This document shows, one piece after another, positions 34,401 through 43,433 of a stretch of 64,000 nucleotides of DNA (its first letter is position 1; each line of letters opens with the position of its first letter). The stretch covers positions 2,640,501-2,704,500 of the forward strand of contig NZ_JAQFII010000001.1 in assembly GCF_029504575.1 (NCBI RefSeq), in the 5' to 3' direction. Origin of the DNA: Streptomyces sp. SPB162. Lineage in GTDB: Bacteria > Actinomycetota > Actinomycetes > Streptomycetales > Streptomycetaceae. Below the pieces are notes generated by a model. That model made no database searches. It was not told the origin of the DNA and worked only from the letters and a program-made list of their open reading frames with translations. Position numbers and translations under genes: made by a program.

Positions 34401-34986
34401 GCGCGTACGGACCCGCATCGGGCTCCCCGCGGGCAAGAAGGTCGTGCTCTACGCCCCGACGTGGCGCGACGACCAGTACTACGGCCCCGGCCGGTACAAG
34501 CTGGACCTCCAGGTCGACCTGGTGAAGGCCAAGCAGGAGCTGGGGGACGACTTCGTGCTCCTGGTCCGGCGCCACCCGAACGTGGTGGACACGGTGCCGG
34601 GCGCGGGCGAGGGCTTCGTCTGGGACGTCTCGGAGTATCCGGAGATCGGCGAGCTGTTCCTCGCCGCGGACGTTCTCATCACGGACTACTCGTCGCTGAT
34701 GTTCGACTACGCGAACACCGGCCGCCCGATGCTGTTCTTCACCTACGACCTGGCGCATTACCGCGACCAACTGCGCGGTTTCTACTTCGACTTCGAGAAG
34801 GAGGCCCCCGGGCCGCTGATCTCCACGTCGGACGAACTGATCGCGTCGCTCAAGGACCTGGACGCGGTGACGGAGCGGTACGAGGACGCCTACAAGAAGT
34901 TCCAGGGCGTCTTCTGCGACCTGGACGACGGCCACGCCGCAGGCAGGGTCATCGACCGCATGCAGGAGCTGGCCAAGGAGGAGTGA
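31417..34986 (+). CDS. Bifunctional GT2 glycosyltransferase / CDP-glycerol glycerophosphotransferase (TagF-type)
   Basis: 1189-residue protein for teichoic-acid-like wall polymer synthesis. N-terminal GT2 domain (1 to about 330): LSVVVPIYNVETFLEECLES, IMVNDGSTDGS, LTFVDSDDIIPD (DxD region), GVLYEDTPLTV. The middle (about 350-790) is a beta-rich region with no domain I can name. The C-terminal TagF-like domain (about 790-1189) shows YIVTNAHLPYWLKRRPGQ, the catalytic-region WHGTPLKKIGHD, YAPTWRDDQYYG and VLITDYSSLMFDYANTGRPM. The enzyme probably acts at the cytoplasmic membrane. It is divergent from galE and convergent with a second GT2 gene. Acceptor and repeat unit cannot be told from sequence. 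Confidence 0.9.
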   Translation: MVPRLSVVVPIYNVETFLEECLESLAGQTLRELEVIMVNDGSTDGSGEIATAFAARDPRFRLVEQTNGGLGHARNTGVRNCTPGVEYLTFVDSDDIIPDYAYEHFLSTLDETGSDFASGNVFTLDSKGTAQSAMHRNATASTRLKTHITRDPALIADRLAPNKVFRRTFWDTYAMEFPEGVLYEDTPLTVPAHFRARSVDILGEPTYYWRQREGGAAPSITQRRTELKSVRDRVAAVDSVSRFLAAQPGKEYRKYKRWYDETALASDIRIFINVLPDADQEFRELFMKVASDFLSRVDPRALEALPALMRLKWHLIRHGKLDELLEVLSYEKKETGASLPVVRRFRRYGRFPFFGNRTVGVPKHVYRLKQELALRTKVSSIAWHGDELKIEGFSYVSNLNVHKRRMSLKVIALRNSKSRRTLVIPARTVFRPEATSTSGQNRYSYDWSGFELTVNAQKLKQRGHWNESTWRFAIGNLSRGLLRKGALNPGAFGSGTHPPVHYVDAETRIVPLFIGGRLRLRVEKVRARVTGHELTDRILEIRGVASGKLTEGSVLSVQHLKTPSSHQYPLEITGGAAQGQTAFSVRIPLDDIVGGRMTEVALSSVKAPDSETWRTEIVVPGEAKSRQLIADDDLAPGRYPLPPSASGLPRELALHRNAPGYLLLSDRVVRPVVDRLTWQSDGSLLVEGECPTSATDPANLVLMHRAHHEEKLFPVAVEDNRFSATLTVHAVPGMAGNLPLRPGRWNLVFQNSVEGSERTPVVISPALIDDLPAETMVAGRKYVAAAHSYDRLALEVTASLRTDEQGPYRQRQLRTQFYPEARTRPLRESVLYDSYTGKQFSDSPRAVFEELVRRGDDLEHLWVVRDEQVELPPGAKAVRMWGREWFEALARSRYIVTNAHLPYWLKRRPGQVVVQAWHGTPLKKIGHDIEDVQFTNGRYLENVAKESKSWSFIVSPNRFSTPILKRAFAFEGELLEAGYPRNDMLYAPERDEIAERVRTRIGLPAGKKVVLYAPTWRDDQYYGPGRYKLDLQVDLVKAKQELGDDFVLLVRRHPNVVDTVPGAGEGFVWDVSEYPEIGELFLAADVLITDYSSLMFDYANTGRPMLFFTYDLAHYRDQLRGFYFDFEKEAPGPLISTSDELIASLKDLDAVTERYEDAYKKFQGVFCDLDDGHAAGRVIDRMQELAKEE

Positions 34987-35002
34987 CCTCCCGCCACAGC
35001 TG

Positions 35003-35041
35003 CGAAAGGGCGGCCATCCCCTCGGGGTGGTCGCCCTTTCG
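35003..35041. terminator. Bidirectional terminator between convergent glycosyltransferase genes
   Basis: CGAAAGGGCG-gCCATCCCC stem pairing with GGGGTGGtCGCCCTTTCG, loop TC-rich; 17 bases past the stop at 34986 and 18 bases before the stop at 35059. Works for both strands by position. Confidence 0.8.
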
Positions 35042-35058
35042 GGTGAATCCGCGAGGCG

Positions 35059-36645
35059 TCAGCGGCCGAGCAGCCTGCGCAGTCGGGCCTGGGCGACCAC
35101 GCGGGCGCCCCGCAGCCCGCCGGCGACCCGCAGCACCAGTGCCCGGCCGCCGGTGATGTGCGTCTGGACCAGCAGCACCCGGCCGGTGCGGCGCACCACG
35201 ATGCTCCGCCGTGGCACCTGGCTCCTGGCGGCACGCACCTCCACCGGGGTCGCGGCGCCGTCCGCGTAGCGGATCTCGGCCCGCACGCTCCACACGCCGA
35301 GCTCCCCGGAGCAGGCCAGCGAGCCGGTCGACAGCCGCACCTCGGCGGTCCAGCCGTCGCCGTCGGAGACCAGCGGCGCCTCCACGCCGACCGCGGGACG
35401 GCAGCCCGACCGCTCCTCCAGCGCGACGTGGACGGTGCGCGGGCCGAGCTCCGCGAGCCGGCCGTACAGGTCGTGCACCCGCAGGCTCAGCCGGGTGCTG
35501 CCGCCCGTCCTGACCCGCCCGTCGACGGCCACCGGCAGTTCGGTGGTGGTCAGCAGGCCGAGGCCGGTGGGCGGCGAGGCCGGGTCGTACGGCGGGATGA
35601 GCCGGGGCGGGCGGGCGGTCAGCTCCACCAGCCGGCCGGGGTCGGACGGCTCGGGCGCGGCCAGGATCGACTCGGCGATCCAGCGGGAGACGACGCCCGC
35701 GCGGGCGATCCCCTCGGGGTCGAACGACGTCAGGTACTCACGGGTGATCCGCCACCAGTCGGCCACGTACTCCCGGTCGCGCTGCGGGAGTTCACGCAGG
35801 TACAGCGGCAGGTCGTAGTCGCAGAACTTGGCCTGCGCGTGCAGCGCCAGTTCGTCGCGCCCGGCGGAGCGCAGCACGTCGACGACGCCCCGGTGGGCGG
35901 TCACCCGGGACTGCCAGTTCCTGACGGCACCGCGGCTCAGCGAGATCGACAGCTTCGCCGCCTGCCGGCGCACCTGCCAGAGGTAGACGGGCTCGTCGGT
36001 CACGGCCAGCCGCGGGTCGGCGGCGTACACCCGCGCGGTGAAGACGAAGTCCTCGTAGTGGAAGGGGCCGTCCGGGAAGGTGATGCCGTGCTCCTCCAGG
36101 AACGCCCGGCGGTAGAGCTTGTTGACCGAGAGGGTGTCCCACAGCATGCCGGGCCGGCCTTCGATCCCCTCGATCACCGTGCCGGGCAGCTCGGCGCCCG
36201 CCGAGCGGTCGTAGAGCAGCGGGGCCCAGACGGTGGTCGCGCCGTCCGGCAGCTCCACCCGCAGGCACTGACCGGCGACGACATCGGCACGCAGTTCCTC
36301 GGCGACCGGCAGCAGGGCCTTGACCGCACCCGGCGGCAGGACGTCGTCACTGTCCAGGAACATCACGTACGGGGAGGCGGCGGCGGCCATGCCGTCGTTG
36401 CGGGGCGTCCCGCACCCCCCGCTGTTCGTCTCCCGGGACAGGATCCGCAGTCGCGGATCCGCGGTGAGCGGCATCAAGGCGTCGAGCGTGCGGTCCGTCG
36501 AGCAGTCGTCGACGACGATCACCTCGCCCACGTCCGGGCCCTGGGCGAGCGCGGACTCGACGGCGCTCACGATGCGGGAGGCGTCGTTGTAGACGATCAC
36601 AACGATGCTGACGTGTCCCATAGCCGACCCCATGTCGCTGCCCAT
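35059..36645 (-). CDS. GT2 family glycosyltransferase
   Basis: 528 residues. The GT-A domain is N-terminal: VSIVVIVYNDASRIVSAVES, VIVVDDCSTDRTLDAL, GTPRNDGMAAAASPYVMFLD, SDDVLPPGAVKAL (DxD-type SDD), FHYEDFVFTARVYAAD. After about residue 300 there is a helical segment and then a beta-rich C-terminal region (about 400-500) like that in other Streptomyces wall glycosyltransferases. The frame starts at ATG 36645; starts at 36633 and 36621 (MGHVSIVVIVYN) are also possible and the last gives the classical N-terminus. It has no clear membrane segment. Probably works with the TagF-type enzyme on the same polymer. Confidence 0.88.
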   Translation of the reverse strand: MGSDMGSAMGHVSIVVIVYNDASRIVSAVESALAQGPDVGEVIVVDDCSTDRTLDALMPLTADPRLRILSRETNSGGCGTPRNDGMAAAASPYVMFLDSDDVLPPGAVKALLPVAEELRADVVAGQCLRVELPDGATTVWAPLLYDRSAGAELPGTVIEGIEGRPGMLWDTLSVNKLYRRAFLEEHGITFPDGPFHYEDFVFTARVYAADPRLAVTDEPVYLWQVRRQAAKLSISLSRGAVRNWQSRVTAHRGVVDVLRSAGRDELALHAQAKFCDYDLPLYLRELPQRDREYVADWWRITREYLTSFDPEGIARAGVVSRWIAESILAAPEPSDPGRLVELTARPPRLIPPYDPASPPTGLGLLTTTELPVAVDGRVRTGGSTRLSLRVHDLYGRLAELGPRTVHVALEERSGCRPAVGVEAPLVSDGDGWTAEVRLSTGSLACSGELGVWSVRAEIRYADGAATPVEVRAARSQVPRRSIVVRRTGRVLLVQTHITGGRALVLRVAGGLRGARVVAQARLRRLLGR

Positions 36646-36739
36646 CAGGAGATCTTCTCATCCGGCACCGCTGGACGGCCCCCTCGGAACGCTTGTCTCC
36701 GCGCTCTTCAGGGGCCGTTCGGAAGGCTCCTCAGATTAC

Positions 36740-38170
36740 TCAGAATGCTTCGAAATCGTCGAACTCCTGCTGAGCGTCATCCTTGTCACTCTTGTCGCGA
36801 CGGCGGTTGACGGCCGGGCGCGGCGGGTCGAAGCGGTGGTCCTCGCCGCGGCGGCCGAGCATCTCCGCTCCGGCGGCCATCGTCGGCTCCCAGTCGAAGA
36901 CGACCGCGTTCTCCTCCTCGCCGATGATGATCTCGTCGCCCGCCTGGGCGCCGGCCTTGACCAGCCGCTCCTCGACGCCGAGGCGCGAGAGCCGGTCCGC
37001 GAGGTAGCCGACGGCCTCGTCGTTGGAGAAGTCGGTCTGCCGCACCCAGCGCTCCGGCTTCTCGCCGCGCACGCGGTAGGAGCCGTCCTCCTCGGTGACG
37101 GTGAAGCCGGCGTCGTCCACCGCGACCGGGCGGATGACGACGCGGGTCGACTCCTGCGCGGGCTTGGCGGCGCGGGTCTCGGCGACGATCTTCGCCAGGG
37201 CGAACGACAGCTCGCGCAAGCCCAGCCGGGACACGGCCGAGACCTCGAAGACCTGGTAGCCGCGGGCCTCCAGCTCGGGGCGGATGATGTCGGCGAGGTC
37301 CTTGCCGTCCGGCACGTCGATCTTGTTCAGCACGACGATGCGCGGCCGGTCGCCCAGGCCGCCGTACTCGGCCAGCTCGGCCTCGATGACGTCCAGGTCG
37401 GTGACCGGGTCGCGGTCGGACTCCAGCGTGGCGGTGTCCAGGATGTGCACGAGCACGGAGCAGCGCTCGACATGCCGCAGGAACTCCAGGCCCAGACCGC
37501 GGCCCTGGCTGGCGCCCGGGATCAGGCCGGGGACGTCGGCGATCGTGTAGACGATCTCGCCGGCGGTGACCACGCCCAGGTTCGGGACCAGGGTGGTGAA
37601 GGGGTAGTCGGCGATCTTCGGCTTGGCGGCCGAGAGCACCGAGATGAGCGAGGACTTGCCCGCGCTCGGGTAGCCGACCAGGGCCACGTCGGCGACGGTC
37701 TTGAGCTCCAGGACGATGTCCCGGGACTTGCCGGGCTCGCCGAGCAGCGCGAAGCCGGGCGCCTTGCGGCGGGCCGAGGCCAGCGCCGCGTTGCCGAGGC
37801 CACCGCGGCCGCCCTGGCCCGCGACGAAGGTGGTGCCCTGGCCGACGAGGTCGGCCAGCACATTGCCGTCCCGGTCCAGCACCACGGTGCCGTCCGGCAC
37901 CGGCAGGACCAGGTCCTGGCCCTCGGAGCCGGTGCGGTTGCCGCCCGCGCCACCCTTGCCGTTGGTGGCCTTGCGGTGCGGGGTGTGGTGGTAGTCGAGG
38001 AGCGTGGTGACGTCCTGGTCCACGACCAGGATCACATCGCCGCCACGGCCGCCGTTGCCGCCGTCCGGACCGCCGAGCGGCTTGAACTTCTCCCGGTGAA
38101 CGGAGGCGCAGCCGTGGCCTCCGTTACCCGCGGCGACATGCAGCTCGACGCGGTCCACGAAGGTGGTCAT
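36740..38170 (-). CDS. obgE: GTPase ObgE/CgtA
   Basis: 476-residue GTPase acting in large-subunit assembly and, in Streptomyces, in growth/differentiation control. It has the Gly-rich Obg fold first ([34 protein letters not shown]), the G domain (G1 [11 protein letters not shown]3 [10 protein letters not shown]4 NKIDVP, G5 region VSAVSRLG) and a C-terminal OCT-type domain (about 360-430; [20 protein letters not shown]). The tail is acidic/basic ([20 protein letters not shown]). It lies downstream of rplU-rpmA on the same strand, the classic arrangement, but with a hairpin terminator in the 135-base gap. Confidence 0.97.
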   Translation of the reverse strand: MTTFVDRVELHVAAGNGGHGCASVHREKFKPLGGPDGGNGGRGGDVILVVDQDVTTLLDYHHTPHRKATNGKGGAGGNRTGSEGQDLVLPVPDGTVVLDRDGNVLADLVGQGTTFVAGQGGRGGLGNAALASARRKAPGFALLGEPGKSRDIVLELKTVADVALVGYPSAGKSSLISVLSAAKPKIADYPFTTLVPNLGVVTAGEIVYTIADVPGLIPGASQGRGLGLEFLRHVERCSVLVHILDTATLESDRDPVTDLDVIEAELAEYGGLGDRPRIVVLNKIDVPDGKDLADIIRPELEARGYQVFEVSAVSRLGLRELSFALAKIVAETRAAKPAQESTRVVIRPVAVDDAGFTVTEEDGSYRVRGEKPERWVRQTDFSNDEAVGYLADRLSRLGVEERLVKAGAQAGDEIIIGEEENAVVFDWEPTMAAGAEMLGRRGEDHRFDPPRPAVNRRRDKSDKDDAQQEFDDFEAF

Positions 38171-38219
38171 ACGGATTGCCTCCAGATAAATACGGGATTG
38201 TCTCAGTACTAACGCACCA

Positions 38220-38273
38220 AGGGCGGACCCTCTTCCCGCGCGCCGTGCGCGTCGGGGAAGTGGGATCCGCCCT
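38220..38273. terminator. Hairpin between rpmA and obgE
   Basis: AGGGCGGA..CTTCCC pairs with GGGGAAG..TCCGCCCT around a GC-rich loop. It lies 33 bases after the rpmA stop and 50 bases before the obgE start. It may end most rplU-rpmA transcripts and leave obgE to its own promoter. Confidence 0.7.
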
Positions 38274-38305
38274 CAGTGGTGTGCTGTGTTCGTTGCGGAG
38301 CCGTA

Positions 38306-38563
38306 TTAGACGGCGGCCGGAACGATGTTCACTACCCTGCGGCCACGCGCGGTGCCGAACTCGACCACACCGGCGGCGAGGGCGAACAGCGTGTCGTCCT
38401 TGCCACGGCCCATGTTCGAGCCGGGGTGGAAGTGCGTGCCACGCTGGCGGACGATGATCTCGCCGGCGTTGACGGCCTGGCCGCCGAAACGCTTCACGCC
38501 GAGAAACTGAGCGTTGGAGTCACGTCCGTTACGAGTGGACGATGCACCCTTCTTGTGTGCCAT
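38306..38563 (-). CDS. rpmA: 50S ribosomal protein L27
   Basis: 85-residue L27, near the peptidyl transferase centre. [60 protein letters not shown] and the C-terminal VVNIVPAAV are standard. There is no N-terminal cleavable extension as in some Firmicutes. It follows rplU by 14 bases and is surely co-transcribed with it. Confidence 0.99.
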   Translation of the reverse strand: MAHKKGASSTRNGRDSNAQFLGVKRFGGQAVNAGEIIVRQRGTHFHPGSNMGRGKDDTLFALAAGVVEFGTARGRRVVNIVPAAV

Positions 38564-38577
38564 GTCTTCTCAGTCCC

Positions 38578-38898
38578 TTACTTCGCAGCCGTGGGGATAC
38601 CGGTGATCTTGATCGCCGTGTACTGCTGACGGTGACCCTGACGACGGCGGTAACCGGTCTTGTTCTTGTACCGCAGGATGTCGATCTTGACACCCTTGTG
38701 GTGGTCCACGATCTCAGCCGCGACCTTGATCCCGGCCAGGACCCACGGGTCGCTGGTCACGGAGTCGCCATCGACGACGAGGAGCGTCGAGAGCTCGACC
38801 GCGTCGCCCACCTTGCCGGTGGAAATCTTGTCAACCTCGACGACATCGCCAACGGCCACCTTGTGCTGGCGGCCGCCGCTGCGCACGATTGCGTACAC
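38578..38898 (-). CDS. rplU: 50S ribosomal protein L21
   Basis: 106-residue L21, which binds 23S rRNA and L20. [20 protein letters not shown] and [38 protein letters not shown] are family signatures. The first gene of rplU-rpmA. A hairpin in the leader (38969-38986) may have a role in control. Confidence 0.99.
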   Translation of the reverse strand: MYAIVRSGGRQHKVAVGDVVEVDKISTGKVGDAVELSTLLVVDGDSVTSDPWVLAGIKVAAEIVDHHKGVKIDILRYKNKTGYRRRQGHRQQYTAIKITGIPTAAK

Positions 38899-38968
38899 GC
38901 GGAACTCACTCTCAAGCTAGATCGGGTACTCCTGAAGCCAGCCATCCCTGTCCTGCATTGGGGGGCCT

Positions 38969-38986
38969 CTCCCGGCGGACCGGGAG
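38969..38986 (-). promoter_or_regulatory. Hairpin in the rplU leader
   Basis: CTCCCGG-tccg-CCGGGAG, a perfect 7-bp stem with a 4-base loop about 70 bases upstream of rplU. L21 leader elements are known in other bacteria; I cannot match this one to them. Might also be a simple promoter-proximal structure. Confidence 0.35.
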
Positions 38987-39090
38987 GGATTTGCTCAGGA
39001 GCGGGCGCAAAAACGCCGAAGGCCAAGGCTACGGGGCCCGTGGCGCAGGGTCAAACCGGGTGGCCGGGAGGCCGGCGGCCGTAGTGCGGA

Positions 39091-39121
39091 AGGGCGGGCC
39101 CGAACGCTCCGGGCCCGCCCT
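39091..39121 (-). terminator. Terminator downstream of the RNase E/G gene
   Basis: Perfect 12-bp stem AGGGCGGGCCCG/CGGGCCCGCCCT with a 7-base loop, 50 bases after the stop codon at 39171. Separates it from rplU. Confidence 0.8.
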
Positions 39122-39170
39122 CCACCGTCTCAAGACGGCCTGTCACACCAGCTGTTGGCCTACCGCCGAC

Positions 39171-42100
39171 CTACTCGCCGTCGGCCACGGCGGTCTTCTT
39201 GGTCGCCGCCTTCTTGGCCGGTGCCTTCTTCGCGACGGTCTTCTTGGCCACCGTCTTCTTCGCCACGGCCTTCTTAGCCGCCGGCGCCTTCTTCGCGGCC
39301 GCCTTGCGCGGCGCCCGCTTCTTGGGCTCCGCGACCGTCTCGTCGGCCGCGGCGGCCTCCTGGACGGCCGCTGCGGGCTCGGCAGCCTCGGCGGCCGGCT
39401 CGGTGCCGACGACGACCACCGCGGCGCCCTCGGCCGCCGGAGCGGCCACCTCACGGGTCGCACGGCGGCGGGCCCGGGGCGGGGCGGCGGAGGGAGCGGG
39501 CTGCGCCGCCTCCACAGCTTCCGCGACCGGCTCCGGCGTCTGCTCGACGACGGGGGTGGCCTCGACCACGGTGACGGGCTCGCCCTCGGAGGAGGCCGGG
39601 GAGCCCGCCGGGGCGCTCACCTTGCGGGTGGCACGGCGGCGCGTACGGCCCGGGGCCGGCGCCTCCGCGACCGGTTCGGCCACGGGGACCGGTTCGGCGA
39701 CCGCCACCGGTTCCGGCTCGGGCTCGACGACCGGTGCCGGGGCCTCGGCGGCGGGCTCGATCACGAACTCGATCACCTCGGCGGCCGGCGCCTGCCGGTC
39801 CGCGTACGGCGCGCCCGCCGGGGCGGTCGCCTTGCGGCTCGCCCGACGGCGGCCGCGACCACGCGTCGCCGCGGCCTCCGCCTCGGCGGCGCTGCTGAAC
39901 CACTCGTCGTCGGTCGCGACCGTCGGCACCAGTTCGGCCTCGGTCACCGCGACGGGCTCCAGCTCGGGGTACTCGTCCGCGTCCTCGTGCGCCTCGTACT
40001 CGTCGTTCTCGGTGTCGTTCTCGACATCGTGCTCGTGCGTGTGCTCGTCGCCCGCACCGACGCCGCCCTTGCCGCGGCGCTTGCGCTTGCCGCCGCCACC
40101 GGTGGTCGTCGCCTGGTCCATGTGGACGATGACGCCGCGGCCGTTGCAGTGCACGCAGACCTCGGAGAACGACTCCAGCAGCCCCTGGCCGACCCGCTTG
40201 CGGGTCATCTGCACCAGACCGAGCGAGGTGACCTCGGCGACCTGGTGCTTGGTCCGATCCCGGCCCAGGCACTCCAGCAGACGGCGCATGACGAGGTCGC
40301 GGTTGGACTCCAGGACCATGTCGATGAAGTCGATGACGACGATGCCGCCCAGGTCGCGCAGCCGCAGCTGGCGCACGATCTCCTCGGCCGCCTCCAGGTT
40401 GTTCCTGGTGACGGTCTCCTCGAGGTTGCCGCCCTGGCCGGTGAACTTGCCGGTGTTGACGTCGACGACGATCATCGCCTCGGTCTTGTCGATCACCAGC
40501 GACCCGCCGGACGGCAGCCAGACCTTGCGGTCCAGCGCCTTCAGCAGCTGCTCGTCGATCCGGTACGTCGCGAAGACGTCGACCTCGGAGGTCCACCGGG
40601 TGAGCCGGTCCGTCAGGTCGGGGGCGACCTGGTGGACGTACTCGTGGATGGTGCCCCACGCCTCGTCACCGCTGACGATGACCTTGGTGAAGTCCTCGTT
40701 GAAGATGTCGCGGACGACGCGGACGGTCATGTCCGGCTCGCCGTAGAGCAGCGTCGGGGCGTTGCCGCCCTTGGCGCGCTGCTGGATGTCGTCCCACTGC
40801 CCCTGCAGCCGGTCGACGTCGCTGCGCAGCTCCTCCTCGCTCGCACCCTCGGCCGCGGTGCGCACGATGACGCCCGCGTCCTCGGGGACGATCTTCTTGA
40901 GGATGGTCTTCAGCCGGGCGCGCTCGTTGTCGGGCAGCTTGCGGCTGATGCCGGTCATCGAGCCCTCGGGCACGTAGACCAGGTAGCGGCCGGGCAGCGA
41001 GATCTGGCTGGTGAGGCGGGCGCCCTTGTGGCCGATCGGGTCCTTGGTGACCTGCACCAGGACCGACTGGCCGGACTTCAGCGCGCTCTCGATCCGGCGC
41101 GGGCCGTGGCCCATGCCGAGCGCCTCGAAGTTGACCTCACCGGCGTACAGCACGGCGTTGCGGCCCTTGCCGATGTCGACGAAGGCGGCCTCCATGGACG
41201 GCAGCACGTTCTGGACCTTGCCCAGGTAGACGTTGCCGACGTACGAGGTGGCCTGCTCCTTGTTCACGTAGTGCTCGACGAGGACGTTGTCCTCCAGCAC
41301 GCCGATCTGGGTGCGCTCACCGCTCTGCCGGACGACCATGACGCGCTCGACGGCCTCGCGGCGGGCCAGGAACTCGGCCTCGGTGATGATCGGGACGCGG
41401 CGGCGGCCCTGCTCACGGCCCTCACGGCGGCGCTGCTTCTTCGCCTCCATGCGGGTGGAGCCCTTGATGGACGTCACCTCGTCGAAGCCGGTGCCCAGGC
41501 TGGGCTCGGCCTTCGCGGCGCGCGGCTCACGGACCTTGACGACCGTGCGCTCCGGGTCGTCGGCGACGGTGCCGTCGTCCCCGCCCGAGTCACCGCTGCG
41601 GCGACGGCGGCGACGCCGGCGACGGCTGCTGGTGGAGCCGTGCTCGTCGTCGTCCGAACCGCCGTCCGACGCCTCGGCGTCGTCCTCGGCGTCGTCCTCG
41701 TGCTCGTCGTCCTCGGCGGACTGCTCGTCACCGTCGGCGGACTCGCCACGACGGCGGCGGCGGCCACCCCGGCGGCGGCGGCGCGACGGGCGGTCGTCCG
41801 ACTCGTCGTCGTCCTCGTCGGACACGCTCTCCTCGGCCACCGCGTCGGCGGGCTCGTCCTCGACCTCGACCTCGACGGCCGCGGCTTCCGCCACGACGTC
41901 CTCGGCCGGTGCGCCGCGGCGACGGCGACGGCGGCGCGAACCGCCCTCCTGCTCGTCGTCCTCGTCACGGGAGCGGACGACCGGGGCCTGCGGCTCCTCC
42001 TGGACCGGCTCGGCCGCGACCGGCGCGGTGACGGGCTCGGCGGCCTGGAAGACCGGGGGCTGGAAGACCATCGTCGGCGGGCGCACGGCACGGCGGCGGC

Positions 42101-43211
42101 CACGGGTCGGCGCCGGCTCGGCCGGAGCCTCCTCGGGCTCGACGGCCGCCGGTGCGGGGGCCTGAACGGGCTCGGCGGGCTCGATGGCGGACTCGACGGG
42201 ACGCGGGGTCTCGACGGCCTGCTCGGCGGCGACGGCGCGCTTGCGGGTGCGGCGGTTGCGGGCCGGGGCCTCCGCCTCGGGTGCCTCGGCCACGGTCTCC
42301 TCGACGGGGGCGGGCTGCGGGGCGGCCTCCGCGGTGCCCTTCCGGGTCGCACGGCGGGCGGCGCGCGGCGCGACGGGCGCCTCGGCCTCCTCCTCGTCGT
42401 CCACATCGGGCTGCGCGGCCGGTGCGGCCTGCGCGAAGGCGTCGTCCTTCGGTGCGAGCGCGCCCGGCTTCAGCCGGCGGGCGCCGTCGCTCCCGGCCGA
42501 CGAGGCCGAGGGAGCGGAGGGAGTGGCGCGCTTGCGGGAGGAGCGGCGGCCACGGCCCGGGGCCTCGGCCTCGGAGGCGGCGGGGGGCGCCGCGACGGGG
42601 GCCGGGGCGGCGACGGGCGCGGGGGCGGCGGGCGCCTCCTCGACGAACTGCGGAGCCTGGGCGGGCGCGGCGACCTTGCGGGTCGCACGGCGGCGGGCCC
42701 GGGTCGGGGCCGCCGGGTCGACGACCGGCTCGGCCGGTGCCTCGACGGCGGCCGGAGCCTCGGGCTCGGCCAGAGGCGCCTCCTGGACCGCCTGCGGGGC
42801 CTCGGACGGCGCGGTGACCTTACGGGTCGCACGACGGCGGGCACGCGGCGGCGCGGCGGAGGTGTCCGGGGCGTCGGCCGCTTCGGCGGGGACCACCGCG
42901 GGGGCCTCGGAGGCCGCGGTCAAGGGGGTCTCGACGGCGTCGGGGGCCGCGGGAGCGGCGGCCGGGGCCGTCACCTTGCGGGTGGCACGGCGGCGGGCGC
43001 GCGGCGGTGCGGCGGAGGTGTCGGCGTCCTCCACGGGCGCCGGGCTCGCGCCCGGGGCGGCCTCGTCGGCGGAAGCGGCCGGTATGGCCGGCGCGGCGGG
43101 CGGACCCGCCGGGCGCGAGACGGCACGGCGGCGACGGCGGGGGGCCGTCGCTTCTTCGCTGGATGCGGCGCCGTTGTCCGGCGCCTCGTTGGGCTCGTTG
43201 TGATCGAGCAT
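39171..43211 (-). CDS. rne: Ribonuclease E/G with long N- and C-terminal Arg/Lys-rich repeat regions
   Basis: 1346-residue endoribonuclease. The start is ATG 43211 (MLDHNEPNEAPDNGAA). The catalytic core lies in the middle (about 610-1030): S1 part YVGNVYLGKVQNVLPSMEAA, catalytic Asp in MIVVDVNTGKF (about 914) and VVIDFIDM (about 957), and the zinc-link CVHCNGRG (about 1017). The N-terminal 600 and C-terminal 320 residues are disordered, rich in Ala, Pro, Glu and Arg. A unit close to RARRRATRKVTAP recurs at least nine times on both sides of the core, and the end is a histone H1-like AKK repeat. The central core agrees with RNase ES of S. coelicolor, known to associate with PNPase. The repeats likely bind RNA or partners. 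Confidence 0.96.
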   Translation of the reverse strand: MLDHNEPNEAPDNGAASSEEATAPRRRRRAVSRPAGPPAAPAIPAASADEAAPGASPAPVEDADTSAAPPRARRRATRKVTAPAAAPAAPDAVETPLTAASEAPAVVPAEAADAPDTSAAPPRARRRATRKVTAPSEAPQAVQEAPLAEPEAPAAVEAPAEPVVDPAAPTRARRRATRKVAAPAQAPQFVEEAPAAPAPVAAPAPVAAPPAASEAEAPGRGRRSSRKRATPSAPSASSAGSDGARRLKPGALAPKDDAFAQAAPAAQPDVDDEEEAEAPVAPRAARRATRKGTAEAAPQPAPVEETVAEAPEAEAPARNRRTRKRAVAAEQAVETPRPVESAIEPAEPVQAPAPAAVEPEEAPAEPAPTRGRRRAVRPPTMVFQPPVFQAAEPVTAPVAAEPVQEEPQAPVVRSRDEDDEQEGGSRRRRRRRGAPAEDVVAEAAAVEVEVEDEPADAVAEESVSDEDDDESDDRPSRRRRRGGRRRRRGESADGDEQSAEDDEHEDDAEDDAEASDGGSDDDEHGSTSSRRRRRRRRRSGDSGGDDGTVADDPERTVVKVREPRAAKAEPSLGTGFDEVTSIKGSTRMEAKKQRRREGREQGRRRVPIITEAEFLARREAVERVMVVRQSGERTQIGVLEDNVLVEHYVNKEQATSYVGNVYLGKVQNVLPSMEAAFVDIGKGRNAVLYAGEVNFEALGMGHGPRRIESALKSGQSVLVQVTKDPIGHKGARLTSQISLPGRYLVYVPEGSMTGISRKLPDNERARLKTILKKIVPEDAGVIVRTAAEGASEEELRSDVDRLQGQWDDIQQRAKGGNAPTLLYGEPDMTVRVVRDIFNEDFTKVIVSGDEAWGTIHEYVHQVAPDLTDRLTRWTSEVDVFATYRIDEQLLKALDRKVWLPSGGSLVIDKTEAMIVVDVNTGKFTGQGGNLEETVTRNNLEAAEEIVRQLRLRDLGGIVVIDFIDMVLESNRDLVMRRLLECLGRDRTKHQVAEVTSLGLVQMTRKRVGQGLLESFSEVCVHCNGRGVIVHMDQATTTGGGGKRKRRGKGGVGAGDEHTHEHDVENDTENDEYEAHEDADEYPELEPVAVTEAELVPTVATDDEWFSSAAEAEAAATRGRGRRRASRKATAPAGAPYADRQAPAAEVIEFVIEPAAEAPAPVVEPEPEPVAVAEPVPVAEPVAEAPAPGRTRRRATRKVSAPAGSPASSEGEPVTVVEATPVVEQTPEPVAEAVEAAQPAPSAAPPRARRRATREVAAPAAEGAAVVVVGTEPAAEAAEPAAAVQEAAAADETVAEPKKRAPRKAAAKKAPAAKKAVAKKTVAKKTVAKKAPAKKAATKKTAVADGE

Positions 43212-43433
43212 TCGGGCAGTGCTCCCGTCATGCTCCCGGGCGCCGCGCTCTGTTCCGGTGGCGGCGGGCCACGACGTCGGTCGTAGTGCCGCTGTCCGGG
43301 GGCGCGGGCGCCGCACGGGAGCTGTTGTCTCGCTCGTCCGCACGTCTGTGACGGGCCGACGAAAGTCTTATGAGGTCAGCGTCGCCGGGCCCGGGTGGCT
43401 CCCTGGCGCGTCGGCAACACGTCGACGGCGTTC

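Noticed and set aside
38889..43286. A 1465-residue plus-strand frame opposite rne
   Set aside because: Shadow of the repetitive rne arms; composition is Arg/Gly/Leu nonsense without any domain.
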